A DNA stretch of 64,000 nucleotides from Paenarthrobacter aurescens TC1 (GTDB lineage: Bacteria > Actinomycetota > Actinomycetes > Actinomycetales > Micrococcaceae), in NCBI GenBank assembly GCA_000014925.1, contig CP000476.1, positions 1 to 64,000 of the forward strand, written 5' to 3'. Shown here in pieces: positions 31,640 to 40,578 of this stretch. A program made the translations under genes and the position numbers. Under the pieces are notes generated by a model. That model was given only the letters and a program-made list of their open reading frames with translations, did no database searches and was not told the DNA's origin. Within the stretch, counting starts at the first letter, position 1. Each line of letters begins with the position of its first letter.

Positions 31640-33781
31640 TCAACGAACCTGCGAGGGGTTCAGTTTCACCCGGCGGAGCAGCTGGGCGTTGAGGGCGACC
31701 ACGACGGTGGAGACCGACATCAGCACCGCCCCTGCTGCGGGGGACAACACGATCCCGGCGAAAGCCAGCACACCGGCGGCCAGCGGAACAGCGATGACGT
31801 TGTACCCGGTGGCCCACACGAGGTTCTGCCACATTTTGGTGTAGCTCGCCCGGGACAGCTCCACCATGGACAGCACGGCCCGGGGGTCGTTGCCGGCCAG
31901 GATGACACCGGCCGATTCCATGGCCACGTCAGTGCCGGCACCAATGGCGATCCCGACCTCGGCCCGGGCCAGTGCGGGTGAGTCATTGACCCCGTCCCCG
32001 ACCATGGCCACTTTCAAGCCGCGGGCCTGCAGCTCGGCGACTTTCTTGTCCTTGTCGGCCGGAAGCACCTCAGCGAAAACCTCATCAATGTTCAGTTCAG
32101 CACCCACCGCCGTCGCGACCTGAGACGCGTCGCCGGTGATCATGGCCACCTTGATGCCCCTGCTCTGCAGCGCGGCCACGGCCTGCCGGGATTCAGGACG
32201 GATAGCGTCTTCAAGGCTGACCGCACCCAATATCCGGTCCCCGTCAACGATGTGCAGCACGGCAGCCCCCCGGCCCATCCACTCACGGGTCGAAGCGGCC
32301 AGGGAATCCGGCTCGTCCAGTCCCAGTTCGCGCAGCAATGCCGGGCCGCCGACCTGGACGGTGCGGCCGTTGACCGTGGCCCGTACACCCCGGCCGGTCA
32401 TGGACGTGAACGCTGTTGCTTGCGGGAGGTTCAGGTCTTTGCTGCGGGCTGCCCGGACGATGGCCCGCGCCACGGGGTGTTCACTGTCGGACTCCACTGC
32501 TGCTGCCAGGGCGAGCAGCTCATCGCCGGACGCGCCATCGACCGTGGCCGTGTTCCGGACCTCGGGTTCGCCTTTGGTCAGGGTGCCGGTTTTGTCGAAC
32601 AGGACGACGCCGATGGTGCGCATCCGTTCCAGGGCGATCCGGTTCTTGATCAGCACCCCGGCCTTGGCTGCCTGTTCGGTGGAGATCGCTATCACCAGAG
32701 GAATGGCCAGGCCGAGCGCGTGCGGGCAGGCGATCACCAGCACAGTGACGGTGCGGGTGACAGCGTCGGGCAGGCTGCCCAGCAACGCCCAAGCGATGAA
32801 GGTGATCACGCCGGCGATCGTGGCGAAGTAGAACAGGAAGGCCGCTGCCCGGTCCGCGAGGGCCTGGGCCTTGGACGAGGAAGCCTGGGCTTCGGCAACC
32901 AGCCGTTGGATGCCGGCCAGTGCCGTGTCGTTCCCGACGGCGGTGACCCTGACCCGGACCGTGTTGTCGGTGGCCACGGTCCCGGCCACGACCGGATCAC
33001 CGGTGGAGCGCAGTACCGTCTTGGATTCACCGGTGATCATGGATTCATCGAATTCGGCCTGCCCGTCAACGATTGTGCCGTCGGCGGGCATCCGCGCCCC
33101 GGACCGGACCAGAACAATATCGTCGGTCGTCAGTTCGGAGACGGGGACTGTCTCCACTCCGTTGCCGGTGACGCGTTCGGCCTCGTCCGGAAGCAGCGCC
33201 GCCAACGCGTCCAGGGCGCCTTGGGCCGAGCCGAGGGCGCGCATTTCGATCCAATGGCCAAGCAGCATGATGGCCACCAGCAGCGCCAGTTCCCACCAGA
33301 AATCCAGATCGAAGTTCCCGATCCGCAACGTGGTGGCCCAGGAGGCAAGGAACGCGACCGTGATGGCCATGGAGATCAGCAGCATCATGCCCGGCTGCCG
33401 GTTCTTCAACTCATTGACCCCGCCCTTGAGGAATGGCTGTCCTCCGTAGAGGAAGATCGCCGTCCCGAGGACCGGTGGTATCCAGGACGAGCCCGGGAAC
33501 TCCAGGGGCATGTACCCCAGCAGGTGCCCGAACATCGGGCTGAAATAGACAACCGGGACGGACAGGGCCAGGGTCAGCCAGAACCTGTCCTTGAACATGA
33601 CGGTGCTGTGTCCGGCATGCTGTCCGTGGCTGTGCACGGCGTGATCATCGGCGCTGTCGTGTCCCTGATGGTCGTGATGTTGCGGTGGTGCCGCGATGGC
33701 TGCTCGGTGCGTGTCAGCGGGGTCAGGTTCGGCTTCACCGACAGGCGCAGAGTGAGTGTGGTGATGGGAGTGCTGTGTCAT
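31640..33781 (-). CDS. copB: Copper-translocating P1B-3 ATPase (CopB-type)
   Basis: 713 residues, ATG after GGAGGAG. The N-terminal 60 residues are His-rich (HSHHHTHS, HHDHQGHDSADDHAVHSHGQHAGHS), a metal-binding arm that replaces HMA domains. Membrane helices follow; the transport motif is CPH (VLVIACPHALGLA), which defines the P1B-3/CopB group. The TGES motif is ESMITGESK, the phosphorylation site DKTGTLTKGE lies mid-protein, and the hinge is GDGVNDSPALA. It pumps copper out of the cytoplasm. It lies directly downstream of the HMA gene, under the CsoR-like palindrome. Confidence 0.95.
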   Translation of the reverse strand: MTQHSHHHTHSAPVGEAEPDPADTHRAAIAAPPQHHDHQGHDSADDHAVHSHGQHAGHSTVMFKDRFWLTLALSVPVVYFSPMFGHLLGYMPLEFPGSSWIPPVLGTAIFLYGGQPFLKGGVNELKNRQPGMMLLISMAITVAFLASWATTLRIGNFDLDFWWELALLVAIMLLGHWIEMRALGSAQGALDALAALLPDEAERVTGNGVETVPVSELTTDDIVLVRSGARMPADGTIVDGQAEFDESMITGESKTVLRSTGDPVVAGTVATDNTVRVRVTAVGNDTALAGIQRLVAEAQASSSKAQALADRAAAFLFYFATIAGVITFIAWALLGSLPDAVTRTVTVLVIACPHALGLAIPLVIAISTEQAAKAGVLIKNRIALERMRTIGVVLFDKTGTLTKGEPEVRNTATVDGASGDELLALAAAVESDSEHPVARAIVRAARSKDLNLPQATAFTSMTGRGVRATVNGRTVQVGGPALLRELGLDEPDSLAASTREWMGRGAAVLHIVDGDRILGAVSLEDAIRPESRQAVAALQSRGIKVAMITGDASQVATAVGAELNIDEVFAEVLPADKDKKVAELQARGLKVAMVGDGVNDSPALARAEVGIAIGAGTDVAMESAGVILAGNDPRAVLSMVELSRASYTKMWQNLVWATGYNVIAVPLAAGVLAFAGIVLSPAAGAVLMSVSTVVVALNAQLLRRVKLNPSQVR

Positions 33782-33843
33782 GATGTGCTCCTCCAGTGAC
33801 GGCCGCGCAACACAACTGTGCGCGCAGGGCCGTGATGTGTGGA

Positions 33844-34164
33844 CTAGCTGTCGGTCAGGCTGTAGCCGGCCGAAGTAACGGCATCCCTGACCGCGGACGG
33901 TTCGGCGGATCCGGTAATGATCAGACGGGAAACCCCGCCCGGGACAAGATCGACGCTGGCGGACTCGACGCCGTCGACGGCGGAGACCGAACGCTGAACG
34001 CTGGCCACGCAGCCGCCACAGGTCAGTCCTTCAACGCCGTACTCAACGCCCGTTTCAGTGGCCGGAGCGGACGGAGTCTCGGTGGAGCAGCAACCGCAGC
34101 CCGACGAAGAAGCAGTCAAGGGCAGTTCGGTGCGTGATGGTGTTTGCATGTCAGTTCCATTCAT
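33844..34164 (-). CDS. Heavy-metal-associated (HMA) domain copper chaperone-like protein
   Basis: 106 residues from the ATG at 34164; the ATG at 34149 is an alternative. After a Ser/Thr-rich opening with a Cys cluster (SGCGCCSTE) lies a single HMA domain: VEYGVEGLTCGGCVASVQRSVSAVDGV, with the GLTCGGC metal site, then SASVDLVPGGV and a last helix. The protein delivers Cu(I) to pumps or buffers it. It is the first gene of the copper operon (HMA, copB, DUF6153, DUF305, propeller lipoprotein, Csp). The CCC cluster before the domain is an extra possible metal site. Confidence 0.88.
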   Translation of the reverse strand: MNGTDMQTPSRTELPLTASSSGCGCCSTETPSAPATETGVEYGVEGLTCGGCVASVQRSVSAVDGVESASVDLVPGGVSRLIITGSAEPSAVRDAVTSAGYSLTDS

Positions 34165-34258
34165 TGCAGAAAAGGTGCGATGGGAGCTGTGGTTGAACGG
34201 CTGTAAAGAGGGAACCAACGCCCTCCGCGACACGTCATTCACTGACAACACTCTCAAT

Positions 34259-34275
34259 ATACCCCCTGGGGGTAT
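34259..34275. promoter_or_regulatory. CsoR-like operator palindrome
   Basis: ATACCCCC-T-GGGGGTAT is a perfect 8-bp inverted repeat with a 1-nt centre, the pattern bound by Cu(I)-sensing CsoR-family repressors. It lies 95 bp upstream of the HMA start codon and 101 bp upstream of the CmtR-like gene. No csoR gene is in the window, so the repressor must be encoded elsewhere. Confidence 0.7.
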
Positions 34276-34375
34276 GTCACGCAAGATGAGCATGTGGAGT
34301 TCCGGGGTATTGGATGATAAAGGGAGCGCCCCGCAACTGGGCGGACACATCAGATCCTTGCGCTATCATCGTTGC

Positions 34376-34762
34376 ATGACGATTGATCGCGTGGTTTCTC
34401 CTGATGCCTGTGCCCGCCTTGATCCGGCCGCAGCGCTGTTTCATTCCCTCAGTGACCCGACTCGGCTGAGCATTGTAAAGCGTATGGCCGGCGGGGAAGT
34501 CCGCGTGGGCGACCTGACGGGGGAGCTGGGCTTGGCCCAATCCACTGTTTCGGCCCACGTGGCATGTTTGCGGGATTGCGGTTTGGTGGAAGGCCGGGTG
34601 CAGGGCCGGAGCGTGTATTATTCGCTGTCGCATCCTGAGCTGATGGATATGCTTGCCCAGGCTGAGGTCCTGCTGGCAGCCACCGGCAATGCGGTCAGCC
34701 TGTGCCCTAACTTTGGCGTTGGCAGCACCGGCACGATCCCGGTGACGGAGGTGGCCCGATGA
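34376..34762 (+). CDS. CmtR/ArsR-family metal-sensing repressor
   Basis: 128 residues from the ATG at 34376. The winged helix has ALFHSLSDPTRLSIVKRMAGG and DLTGELGLAQSTVSAHVACLRDCGLVEG; the CLRDC pair on the recognition helix matches the Cys57-x3-Cys61 metal site of mycobacterial CmtR, a Cd(II)/Pb(II) sensor. A C-terminal cysteine (SLCPNF) matches the third ligand. The stop overlaps the ATPase start (ATGA), so it is the first gene of a Cd/Zn efflux operon that it should repress in the absence of metal. Confidence 0.88.
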   Translation: MTIDRVVSPDACARLDPAAALFHSLSDPTRLSIVKRMAGGEVRVGDLTGELGLAQSTVSAHVACLRDCGLVEGRVQGRSVYYSLSHPELMDMLAQAEVLLAATGNAVSLCPNFGVGSTGTIPVTEVAR

Positions 34763-36714
34763 GTGACGCCTGCGGTTGTAGCGACAAGAAGCCCGGCACC
34801 GGCGAGGCAGAGGAAGTTGGAGAAGCCGTAGGTTTCTGGCAGGTCCGCGAGGTCCGTGCTGCCGTCGTGTCCGGTGTCCTGCTTCTGGTGGCGTGGATAG
34901 CCTCACTGGCGGATGCGCCCCTGTGGGTGACGCTTCCGTTGGAACTGGCAGCGTTGGTCATAGCCGCCTGGACATTCGTCCCGTCGACCCTGCGGCGGCT
35001 TGTCAAGGGCAAGATCGGTGTCGGGACCCTGATGACGATCGCGGCAGTTGGGGCTGTCGCTTTGGGCCAGTTCGAGGAAGCGGCCATGCTGGCATTCCTC
35101 TACGCCATCTCCGAAGGCTTGGAGGAATACTCTCTGGCGAAAACCCGGCGTGGTCTGCGGGCTTTGCTGGACTTGGTCCCCGCTGAGGCGACCGTGCTGC
35201 GCAACGGCACAGAGACAACGATTGACCCTGCGGAGCTGGTTCTGGGGGACCTGATGGTCGTCCGGCCCGGGGAACGTTTGGCAACCGACGGCCGGATCAT
35301 TACCGGGCGCACCTCCTTGGACACCTCGGCGCTGACCGGCGAATCGGTACCTGTCGAGGTTGGCCCGGGAAGTGAGGTTTGGGCCGGATCCATCAACGGC
35401 ACCGGCCCGCTTGAGGTTGAGGTGACGAGCACTGCCGAGAACAACTCCTTGGCCCGGATTGTGCACATCGTCGAAGCCGAGCAGTCCCGCAAGGGCCCGG
35501 GTCAGCGTCTGGCGGACTCCATTGCCAGCAAACTCGTGCCCGGTATCCTGATCGCCGCGGTCCTGATCATCGGTTTCGGCTTCATCGTAGGCGAACCGCT
35601 GCTGTGGTTTGAACGGGCCCTCGTCGTCCTGGTTGCCGCCTCGCCCTGCGCCCTGGCCATTTCCGTACCCGTCACGGTTGTCGCGTCCGTCGGTGCCGCC
35701 AGCCGCATCGGCGTTCTCATCAAGGGTGGCGGAGCTTTGGAAAATCTCGGCAAAATCCGCACTATCGCCCTGGATAAGACCGGAACTCTGACCCGCAACA
35801 GGCCGGCCGTGATCGACGTCGCCGCAACCAGTGCCAGCACCAGGGACCAGGTCTTGGCCCTCGCTGCCGGCCTCGAGGCGCGCAGCGAGCACCCCCTCGC
35901 CCGCGCCATCCTCGCCGCCGCTACGGACCGGGCATCGGTGACGGACGTGGACGCCGTCCCCGGAGCCGGCCTGACCGGCCGGTTCGAGGGCAGGACCGTC
36001 CGTCTCGGCCGTCCGGGCTGGATCGATGCCGGACCCTTGGTCTCCGAGGTTGAGCGCATGCAGCAGGCTGGTGCGACCGCCGTCCTTATCGAAGACAACG
36101 GCGAAGTCATCGGCGCTGTCGCGGTCCGGGACGAGCTGCGTCCCGAAGCCCGTGACGTTATCACCCGGCTCACAGCCTCCGGTTACACCACGGCCATGCT
36201 CACCGGAGACAACTCGATTACGGCCAACGCACTGGCCAGGGACGCCGGCATCACCGAGGTCCACGCCGACCTGCGCCCGGAGGACAAAGCCGAAATCATC
36301 CGCACTCTCCAAACCCGTCAACCGACGGCAATGGTCGGGGACGGAGTCAACGACGCCCCGGCACTGGCGACCGCCGATTCCGGCATCGCCATGGGCACCA
36401 TGGGCACCGACGTCGCGATCGAGACCGCCGACATCGCCTTGATGGGCGAGGACCTGAACCACCTCCCACAAGTCCTGGACCATGCCCGCCGCACCCGATC
36501 CATCATGCTCCAAAACGTGGGACTTTCCCTGTTGCTGATCGCAGTGCTTATCCCGCTGGCTCTGGTCGGGGCGCTTGGTCTGGCCGCCGTGGTCCTGATC
36601 CACGAACTGGCCGAAATCGTAGTAATCGCCAACGGCGTCAGGGCAGGCCGCATCAGCCGGAAGTCCTCGCTCCGGACGTCTCAGCCGGCCGCGTCGCTGG
36701 AACCCGTCGCGTGA
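34759..36714 (+). CDS. cadA: Cadmium/zinc/lead P1B-2 ATPase (CadA-type)
   Basis: 651 residues. A short Cys cluster (DACGCSDKK) at the N-terminus takes the place of a full HMA domain. The LVAASPCALAISVPV transport motif (SPC) with a preceding EEYSLAKTRRGLRALLDLVP loop marks the Cd2+/Zn2+/Pb2+ class. Motifs TGES (SALTGESVPV), DKTGTLTRN, HP locus (SEHPLA) and GDGVNDAPALA are complete. It exports divalent soft metals under control of the adjacent CmtR-like repressor and overlaps the next gene (lspA) by 4 bp. Confidence 0.95.
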   Translation: MSDACGCSDKKPGTGEAEEVGEAVGFWQVREVRAAVVSGVLLLVAWIASLADAPLWVTLPLELAALVIAAWTFVPSTLRRLVKGKIGVGTLMTIAAVGAVALGQFEEAAMLAFLYAISEGLEEYSLAKTRRGLRALLDLVPAEATVLRNGTETTIDPAELVLGDLMVVRPGERLATDGRIITGRTSLDTSALTGESVPVEVGPGSEVWAGSINGTGPLEVEVTSTAENNSLARIVHIVEAEQSRKGPGQRLADSIASKLVPGILIAAVLIIGFGFIVGEPLLWFERALVVLVAASPCALAISVPVTVVASVGAASRIGVLIKGGGALENLGKIRTIALDKTGTLTRNRPAVIDVAATSASTRDQVLALAAGLEARSEHPLARAILAAATDRASVTDVDAVPGAGLTGRFEGRTVRLGRPGWIDAGPLVSEVERMQQAGATAVLIEDNGEVIGAVAVRDELRPEARDVITRLTASGYTTAMLTGDNSITANALARDAGITEVHADLRPEDKAEIIRTLQTRQPTAMVGDGVNDAPALATADSGIAMGTMGTDVAIETADIALMGEDLNHLPQVLDHARRTRSIMLQNVGLSLLLIAVLIPLALVGALGLAAVVLIHELAEIVVIANGVRAGRISRKSSLRTSQPAASLEPVA

Positions 36715-37226
36715 GCAGCGAACCCACCTCAACAGTTGAAGGCTCCGGGGTCCGCACCTCACGACGGATCCGGATCCTGCTGGTTGTAGCTGCGGCAGTC
36801 CTGGCCGCCACGGACCTTATCGTCAAGGCCGTGGCCGAGGCCGTCCTCTCCGCCGGTGCGACCAACGATGTCGGGCCCATCAACATCCGTCTGGTTTACA
36901 ACCGCGGTGTCGCCTTCAGCATGGGAGCAGGCCTTCCCCCTTGGGCCGTCATCGCTGGCACCGCCTTGGTCATGGCCGCCCTGCTCTGGTACACGCTTTC
37001 GGCCGCGCCGCGCATGTCGCTGCTCTCGCGGGCAGGTGCCGCTGTCCTGCTCGGTGGAGCCGCCGGAAACTTCATCGACCGGCTCGACGGGCAGGGCGTG
37101 GTGGACTATCTCCACAGCGGCTGGTTTCCGACCTTCAACCTCGCCGATGTCTTCGTCGTCGGCGGGGTCGGCCTGATGGTTCTGGGATCCTTCCTCAGCC
37201 CTGCCGTGCCGCGGGAAGAGCGCTGA
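36711..37226 (+). CDS. lspA: Signal peptidase II (lipoprotein signal peptidase)
   Basis: 171 residues, four membrane helices. Conserved motifs: DLIVK near the first helix, IRLVYNRGVAFS (the N..G.AF motif), and the catalytic aspartates in AGNFIDRLDGQGVVDYL and FNLADVFVVGGV. It cleaves diacylglyceryl-modified pro-lipoproteins. Placement inside a Cd/Zn operon is typical for mobile metal islands in Gram-positive bacteria, and may raise capacity to process the metal-related lipoproteins encoded nearby. The start overlaps cadA. Confidence 0.95.
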   Translation: MSSEPTSTVEGSGVRTSRRIRILLVVAAAVLAATDLIVKAVAEAVLSAGATNDVGPINIRLVYNRGVAFSMGAGLPPWAVIAGTALVMAALLWYTLSAAPRMSLLSRAGAAVLLGGAAGNFIDRLDGQGVVDYLHSGWFPTFNLADVFVVGGVGLMVLGSFLSPAVPREER

Positions 37227-37228
37227 CC

Positions 37229-37978
37229 TTGGATATTGGTGAGTATTTTGCCTCCACGGTGACTTCAGGGGCTCTGCTTTTGGCGTTGCCCCTGGCAGCT
37301 GCAGCAGGGCTGGTGTCGTTCCTATCCCCGTGCATCCTTCCGCTGGTTCCCGGCTATCTGGGCTTCGTCTCCGGGCTCACGGACCCTGCCGAACCGAAGA
37401 ACAGGAAACGTGTCCTGACGGGGGTGGCACTGTTCATCCTGGGCTTCGGCGCTGTGTTCACGCTGTACGGGGCGGCCTTCGGCGCCATCGGCTCCTGGCT
37501 GATCCGCTGGCAGGATCCCCTCATGAGGGTCTTGGGTCTCCTGGTCATCCTGATGGGGTTGGTCTTGCTCGGCAGGTTCTCCTGGCTCCAGCAAACCCGG
37601 AAGTTCCAGCTTCCCGGACGCGGTGGACTCTCCGGCGCCCCGATGCTGGGAATCGTGTTCGGGCTGGGGTGGACCCCGTGCATGGGTCCAACACTGAGCG
37701 CCGTTCTCAGCCTCAGCGTCACCGCCGGAAGCGCCTGGCGGGGGGCTCTGCTGGCCTTCGTGTATTGCCTGGGCCTGGGCATCCCCTTCGTCCTCGTGGC
37801 TTTGGGCCTGAACTGGGTGTCAAAAACCCTGACCTTGATCCGTAAACACATCAGGGCCGTCAACATCGGCGGCGCGATCATGCTCATCGGTCTGGGCATC
37901 TTGATGGTCACCGGGCTCTGGGTGCAATGGATCTACCAGCTGCAGAACCTTGCCGGCACATTCCTGATGCCGGTATAG
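37229..37978 (+). CDS. ccdA: CcdA-type thiol-disulfide electron transporter
   Basis: 249 residues from a TTG at 37229, after GGGAAGAG and just past the lspA stop; no ATG lies closer. Six membrane helices, with the redox cysteines in SFLSPCILPLVPGYLGF (helix 1) and LGWTPCMGPTL (helix 4). CcdA carries reductant from cytoplasmic thioredoxin across the membrane, to keep extracytoplasmic thioredoxins and apocytochrome c reduced. It pairs with the TlpA gene downstream and with ResB at 41.8-43.4 kb. Confidence 0.92.
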   Translation: MDIGEYFASTVTSGALLLALPLAAAAGLVSFLSPCILPLVPGYLGFVSGLTDPAEPKNRKRVLTGVALFILGFGAVFTLYGAAFGAIGSWLIRWQDPLMRVLGLLVILMGLVLLGRFSWLQQTRKFQLPGRGGLSGAPMLGIVFGLGWTPCMGPTLSAVLSLSVTAGSAWRGALLAFVYCLGLGIPFVLVALGLNWVSKTLTLIRKHIRAVNIGGAIMLIGLGILMVTGLWVQWIYQLQNLAGTFLMPV

Positions 37979-38021
37979 CGCCCAGGACCGGAAACTACGT
38001 TAGGAAAGGAAAAGATCGGAC

Positions 38022-38618
38022 ATGATGATCAAAGAACCACAGCCTCGGCGTCGCATGATCCTGGCCCTGGGCGCGGCAGGCGTTGCCCTGGCCGGTTGCA
38101 GCAGCCAGGACGATCTGGCCGAGCAAGCCAAGGCCGGGGACAACAAAAACTACATCGCCGGCGATGGATCCGTGAATGAGTACCCGCCCGAATCCCGCGG
38201 GGCCAGAGTATCCTTGGAGGGCACACTCTTCACCGGCGAGCAGGTAGCCGCCGAGGACTGGGCCGGCAAGGTCGTTGTTCTCAACTTCTGGTACGCCGCT
38301 TGTGCACCCTGCCGCGCGGAAGCACCCGATCTGGCCGCCCTGCATACCGAATTCAAGGACAACGGGGTGCTGTTTTACGGAGTCAACGTCCGTGACGACG
38401 CCGCCACCGCTCAAGCCTTCGAACGGACCTTCAACGTCCAATACCCCAGCTTTGATGACAGCGACGGGGGCATTCTCCTGGCCATGACCGAGTACGTCCC
38501 GCCTCGCGCGGTACCCACCACCCTGGTGCTGGACACCAACGGCCGCGTCAGTGCCCGGATCCTCGGGATATCCCAAAAAGGCACCCTTAAAGCACTGATC
38601 ACCGCCGCCCAATCCTGA
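38022..38618 (+). CDS. TlpA/ResA-like thioredoxin-fold lipoprotein
   Basis: 198 residues. A twin-arginine stretch (RRRMILALGAAGVALAGC) ends in a lipobox cysteine, so it is membrane-tethered outside. The thioredoxin domain has VVVLNFWYAACAPCRAEAPDL with a CAPC active site (near residues 92-95), and the cis-proline loop is RAVPTTLVLD. The CcdA-TlpA pair is the usual route for reduction of cytochrome c or other exported disulfides. RBS AAAGGA precedes the ATGATG start. Confidence 0.92.
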   Translation: MMIKEPQPRRRMILALGAAGVALAGCSSQDDLAEQAKAGDNKNYIAGDGSVNEYPPESRGARVSLEGTLFTGEQVAAEDWAGKVVVLNFWYAACAPCRAEAPDLAALHTEFKDNGVLFYGVNVRDDAATAQAFERTFNVQYPSFDDSDGGILLAMTEYVPPRAVPTTLVLDTNGRVSARILGISQKGTLKALITAAQS

Positions 38619-38656
38619 CCACGGCCACACCAACAACAACCAAGGACACTTCTGCC

Positions 38657-39328
38657 ATGACCAACACCCCAAAAACCGCAGAGACGGCGGCATTCCCCGC
38701 CGAGGAGGTCCCCGCAACCGCAGAGCAGGAATCTTCACCCGCTCTGACCCGAGACAAGCCACTTGGTTGGCTGCTGGTCATCACCGGGTTCATCGGCTGG
38801 CTGGCCTCGGGCGCCTTGGTCCTGGAAAAACTCGAAGTACTCAAAGACCCCGGCTACAAGACCGTCTGTGACGTCAACCCATGGATTTCCTGCGGCCAGG
38901 TAATGCAGACCTGGCAGAGTTCGGTGTTCGGCTTCCCCAACATGTTCATCGGGATCGTGGCCTTCGCGGTGATCATCACCACCGGCATGGCGTTGCTTTC
39001 CGGTGCATCATTCGCTCGCTGGTACTGGGCAGGGCTCCAGGCAGGTGTGACCCTTGGCTTTGCCTTTGTCGTGTGGCTGTGGTCCCAAGCGTTGTACTCG
39101 ATCCACATCCTCTGCCCCTTCTGCATGATCGTCTGGGCAGCAATGATCCCACTCTTCGTCTGGGTCACCGCCCGGAACATCACGCACGGTGTCATCAAAA
39201 TCCCGGCACGGCCCGCACGGATCCTGGCCGAATCCGGCTGGATCATCACGGCGCTGCTCTATGTGGCCGTCGCCGCGACCATCTTCTTCGCCTTCCTGCA
39301 CGTATTCATCGGCACCTCCGGTTTCTGA
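38657..39328 (+). CDS. Vitamin K epoxide reductase (VKOR) family protein
   Basis: 223 residues with five predicted membrane helices. The loop cysteines are TVCDVNPWISCGQVM, and the quinone-site pair is HILCPFCMIVW (CPFC). Bacterial VKOR homologues reoxidise exported thiol oxidases (DsbA) using quinones. Together with the DsbA-like protein at 48.5 kb it would form an oxidising pathway opposite to the reducing CcdA/TlpA pair in the same operon. Confidence 0.93.
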   Translation: MTNTPKTAETAAFPAEEVPATAEQESSPALTRDKPLGWLLVITGFIGWLASGALVLEKLEVLKDPGYKTVCDVNPWISCGQVMQTWQSSVFGFPNMFIGIVAFAVIITTGMALLSGASFARWYWAGLQAGVTLGFAFVVWLWSQALYSIHILCPFCMIVWAAMIPLFVWVTARNITHGVIKIPARPARILAESGWIITALLYVAVAATIFFAFLHVFIGTSGF

Positions 39329-39485
39329 GGCAGGACCGATGCGGACACCACCGAAGTCCGCGCCGGGATCCTCACCTTGGCCGGTGCGCTGGTCCGGCGT
39401 CGAGGCAAACAGTGCACCACTGCCGGGCGCAGGACCGGTGACGGCTAGCTGATAACCGCACGGTGCGGGCGCGTCCCGTCCTGGG

Positions 39486-40322
39486 TCACATCCATCCCTG
39501 CGGGTTGACGGTCTGGCCGTTCAGAAGAACCTCGAAATGCAAATGGCATCCGGTGGAGTTGCCGGTGGTCCCGGCAGCGGCAAGACGCTGGCCTGCGGTC
39601 ACCGACGCCCCGACAGAGGTTTCAATGGACGCCAGATGGTTATAGGTGCTCTTCAAGCCGTTGCCATGGTCCACCACAATCCTGTTCCCGCCCCCATAAG
39701 CGGACCAGCCGGCTTCCACGACCGTTCCAGAGCCGGCGGCGAAAACCGCGACCTGGCACGCTGCCACGAGGTCCAGTCCCGTGTGCAATTCCCCGGAGCC
39801 GGTGATCGGGCTGGAGCGGATACCAAAGGGAGAGGCAACCGACATGCTGGCCAGCGGTGCGCCGAGCCGTGCAGAAGGAGCAGCGGGTGCGGCGGCAGCC
39901 GTCGGGGCGGCAGCTGCCTGCGGGGCGGCAGTGCCTGAGCCGGCAACCTGGGTCTTGGCCGGGGCCGGCAGGGGCGCCGGTGCCTGCTCAGTGGTGACAG
40001 CCGGGCGCTCATAGCTGATGGCAGCCCCGACAGGGGCCTGAACCGGCGCAGAAACAGCCGATGTCGAGGAGGCTTGGACTGCCGGTCCAGTGCCGGTGGG
40101 GGCAGGACCGGCGTGGGCCGCGGTGAGCGCGGCGGTTAACACTGCGGCGACACTCAGCGTGGTGGCCGCGGTGATCTGCTTGCGTCGGCTCCCGCCCGGC
40201 CCGGATGCGGGCATGAGCCGGTGCTGCGGGTTTGACCGGGAAATCGATGTTGGGGCGGCCGTGCGGGGCAACAGGCCGGCGGCTGGTTTTCGGCGCCGGC
40301 CATGGGGGGATGAGGAAGTCAT
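39486..40322 (-). CDS. M23 family metallopeptidase (LytM-like cell-wall hydrolase)
   Basis: 278 residues, secreted: a charged N-terminus, a membrane/signal segment (about residues 49-70, ITAATTLSVAAVLTAALTAAHA), and an Ala/Pro-rich linker. The C-terminal M23 domain shows zinc-binding ELHTGLDL and GCHLHFEV motifs and the NHLASIE/GNGLKSTYNH region. It cuts peptidoglycan cross-bridges. The start has AAGGA seven bases upstream. A c-di-AMP riboswitch precedes it. Confidence 0.93.
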   Translation of the reverse strand: MTSSSPHGRRRKPAAGLLPRTAAPTSISRSNPQHRLMPASGPGGSRRKQITAATTLSVAAVLTAALTAAHAGPAPTGTGPAVQASSTSAVSAPVQAPVGAAISYERPAVTTEQAPAPLPAPAKTQVAGSGTAAPQAAAAPTAAAAPAAPSARLGAPLASMSVASPFGIRSSPITGSGELHTGLDLVAACQVAVFAAGSGTVVEAGWSAYGGGNRIVVDHGNGLKSTYNHLASIETSVGASVTAGQRLAAAGTTGNSTGCHLHFEVLLNGQTVNPQGWM

Positions 40323-40335
40323 GGGGGATCCTTTC

Positions 40336-40485
40336 GGTCGCCTGCGAAGTTAGCTGTCGGGTTCGGGCCAAGGAAAATGCCCGGCCGCATCCCGGCGGTC
40401 ACCTGACCACCGACGTCGCGGCTTCACCCCAAGGCAGGCTTGCTGCCGGTTCTGGGTCCTCCACCCCCGCCGTGAAAAAGGGATA
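40336..40485 (-). ncRNA. c-di-AMP (ydaO-yuaA) riboswitch
   Basis: On the minus strand the leader of the M23 gene reads CGGCGGGGGTGGAGGACCC, GGGGTGAAGCCGCG, and near its 3' end CCCGAACCCGACAGCTAACT followed by TCGCAGGCGACC. These are the conserved ydaO elements found before rpf, NlpC/P60 and M23 genes in actinobacteria. The element ends about 14 bp before the start codon. High c-di-AMP should repress the gene. Boundaries are approximate. Confidence 0.88.
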
Positions 40486-40578
40486 GTTGTCTGATGCCGC
40501 CGGCGGGGCTGAGCGTGCAGCATCAAAAGGTTCTTATTACAGAAAAACCTGAACTAATAGTAGCCGCCAAGCATCATC

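Noticed and set aside
34903..36762. 619-codon open frame on the minus strand across cadA
   Set aside because: It is the antisense shadow of a clear P-type ATPase; its composition (Gly/Asp/Val-rich, no motifs) and lack of a ribosome site match a high-GC shadow.
39456..39468. CCGCA-CGG-TGCGG hairpin as a bidirectional terminator between VKOR and M23 genes
   Set aside because: Only 5 bp of stem, no T tract; too common in GC-rich DNA to call.
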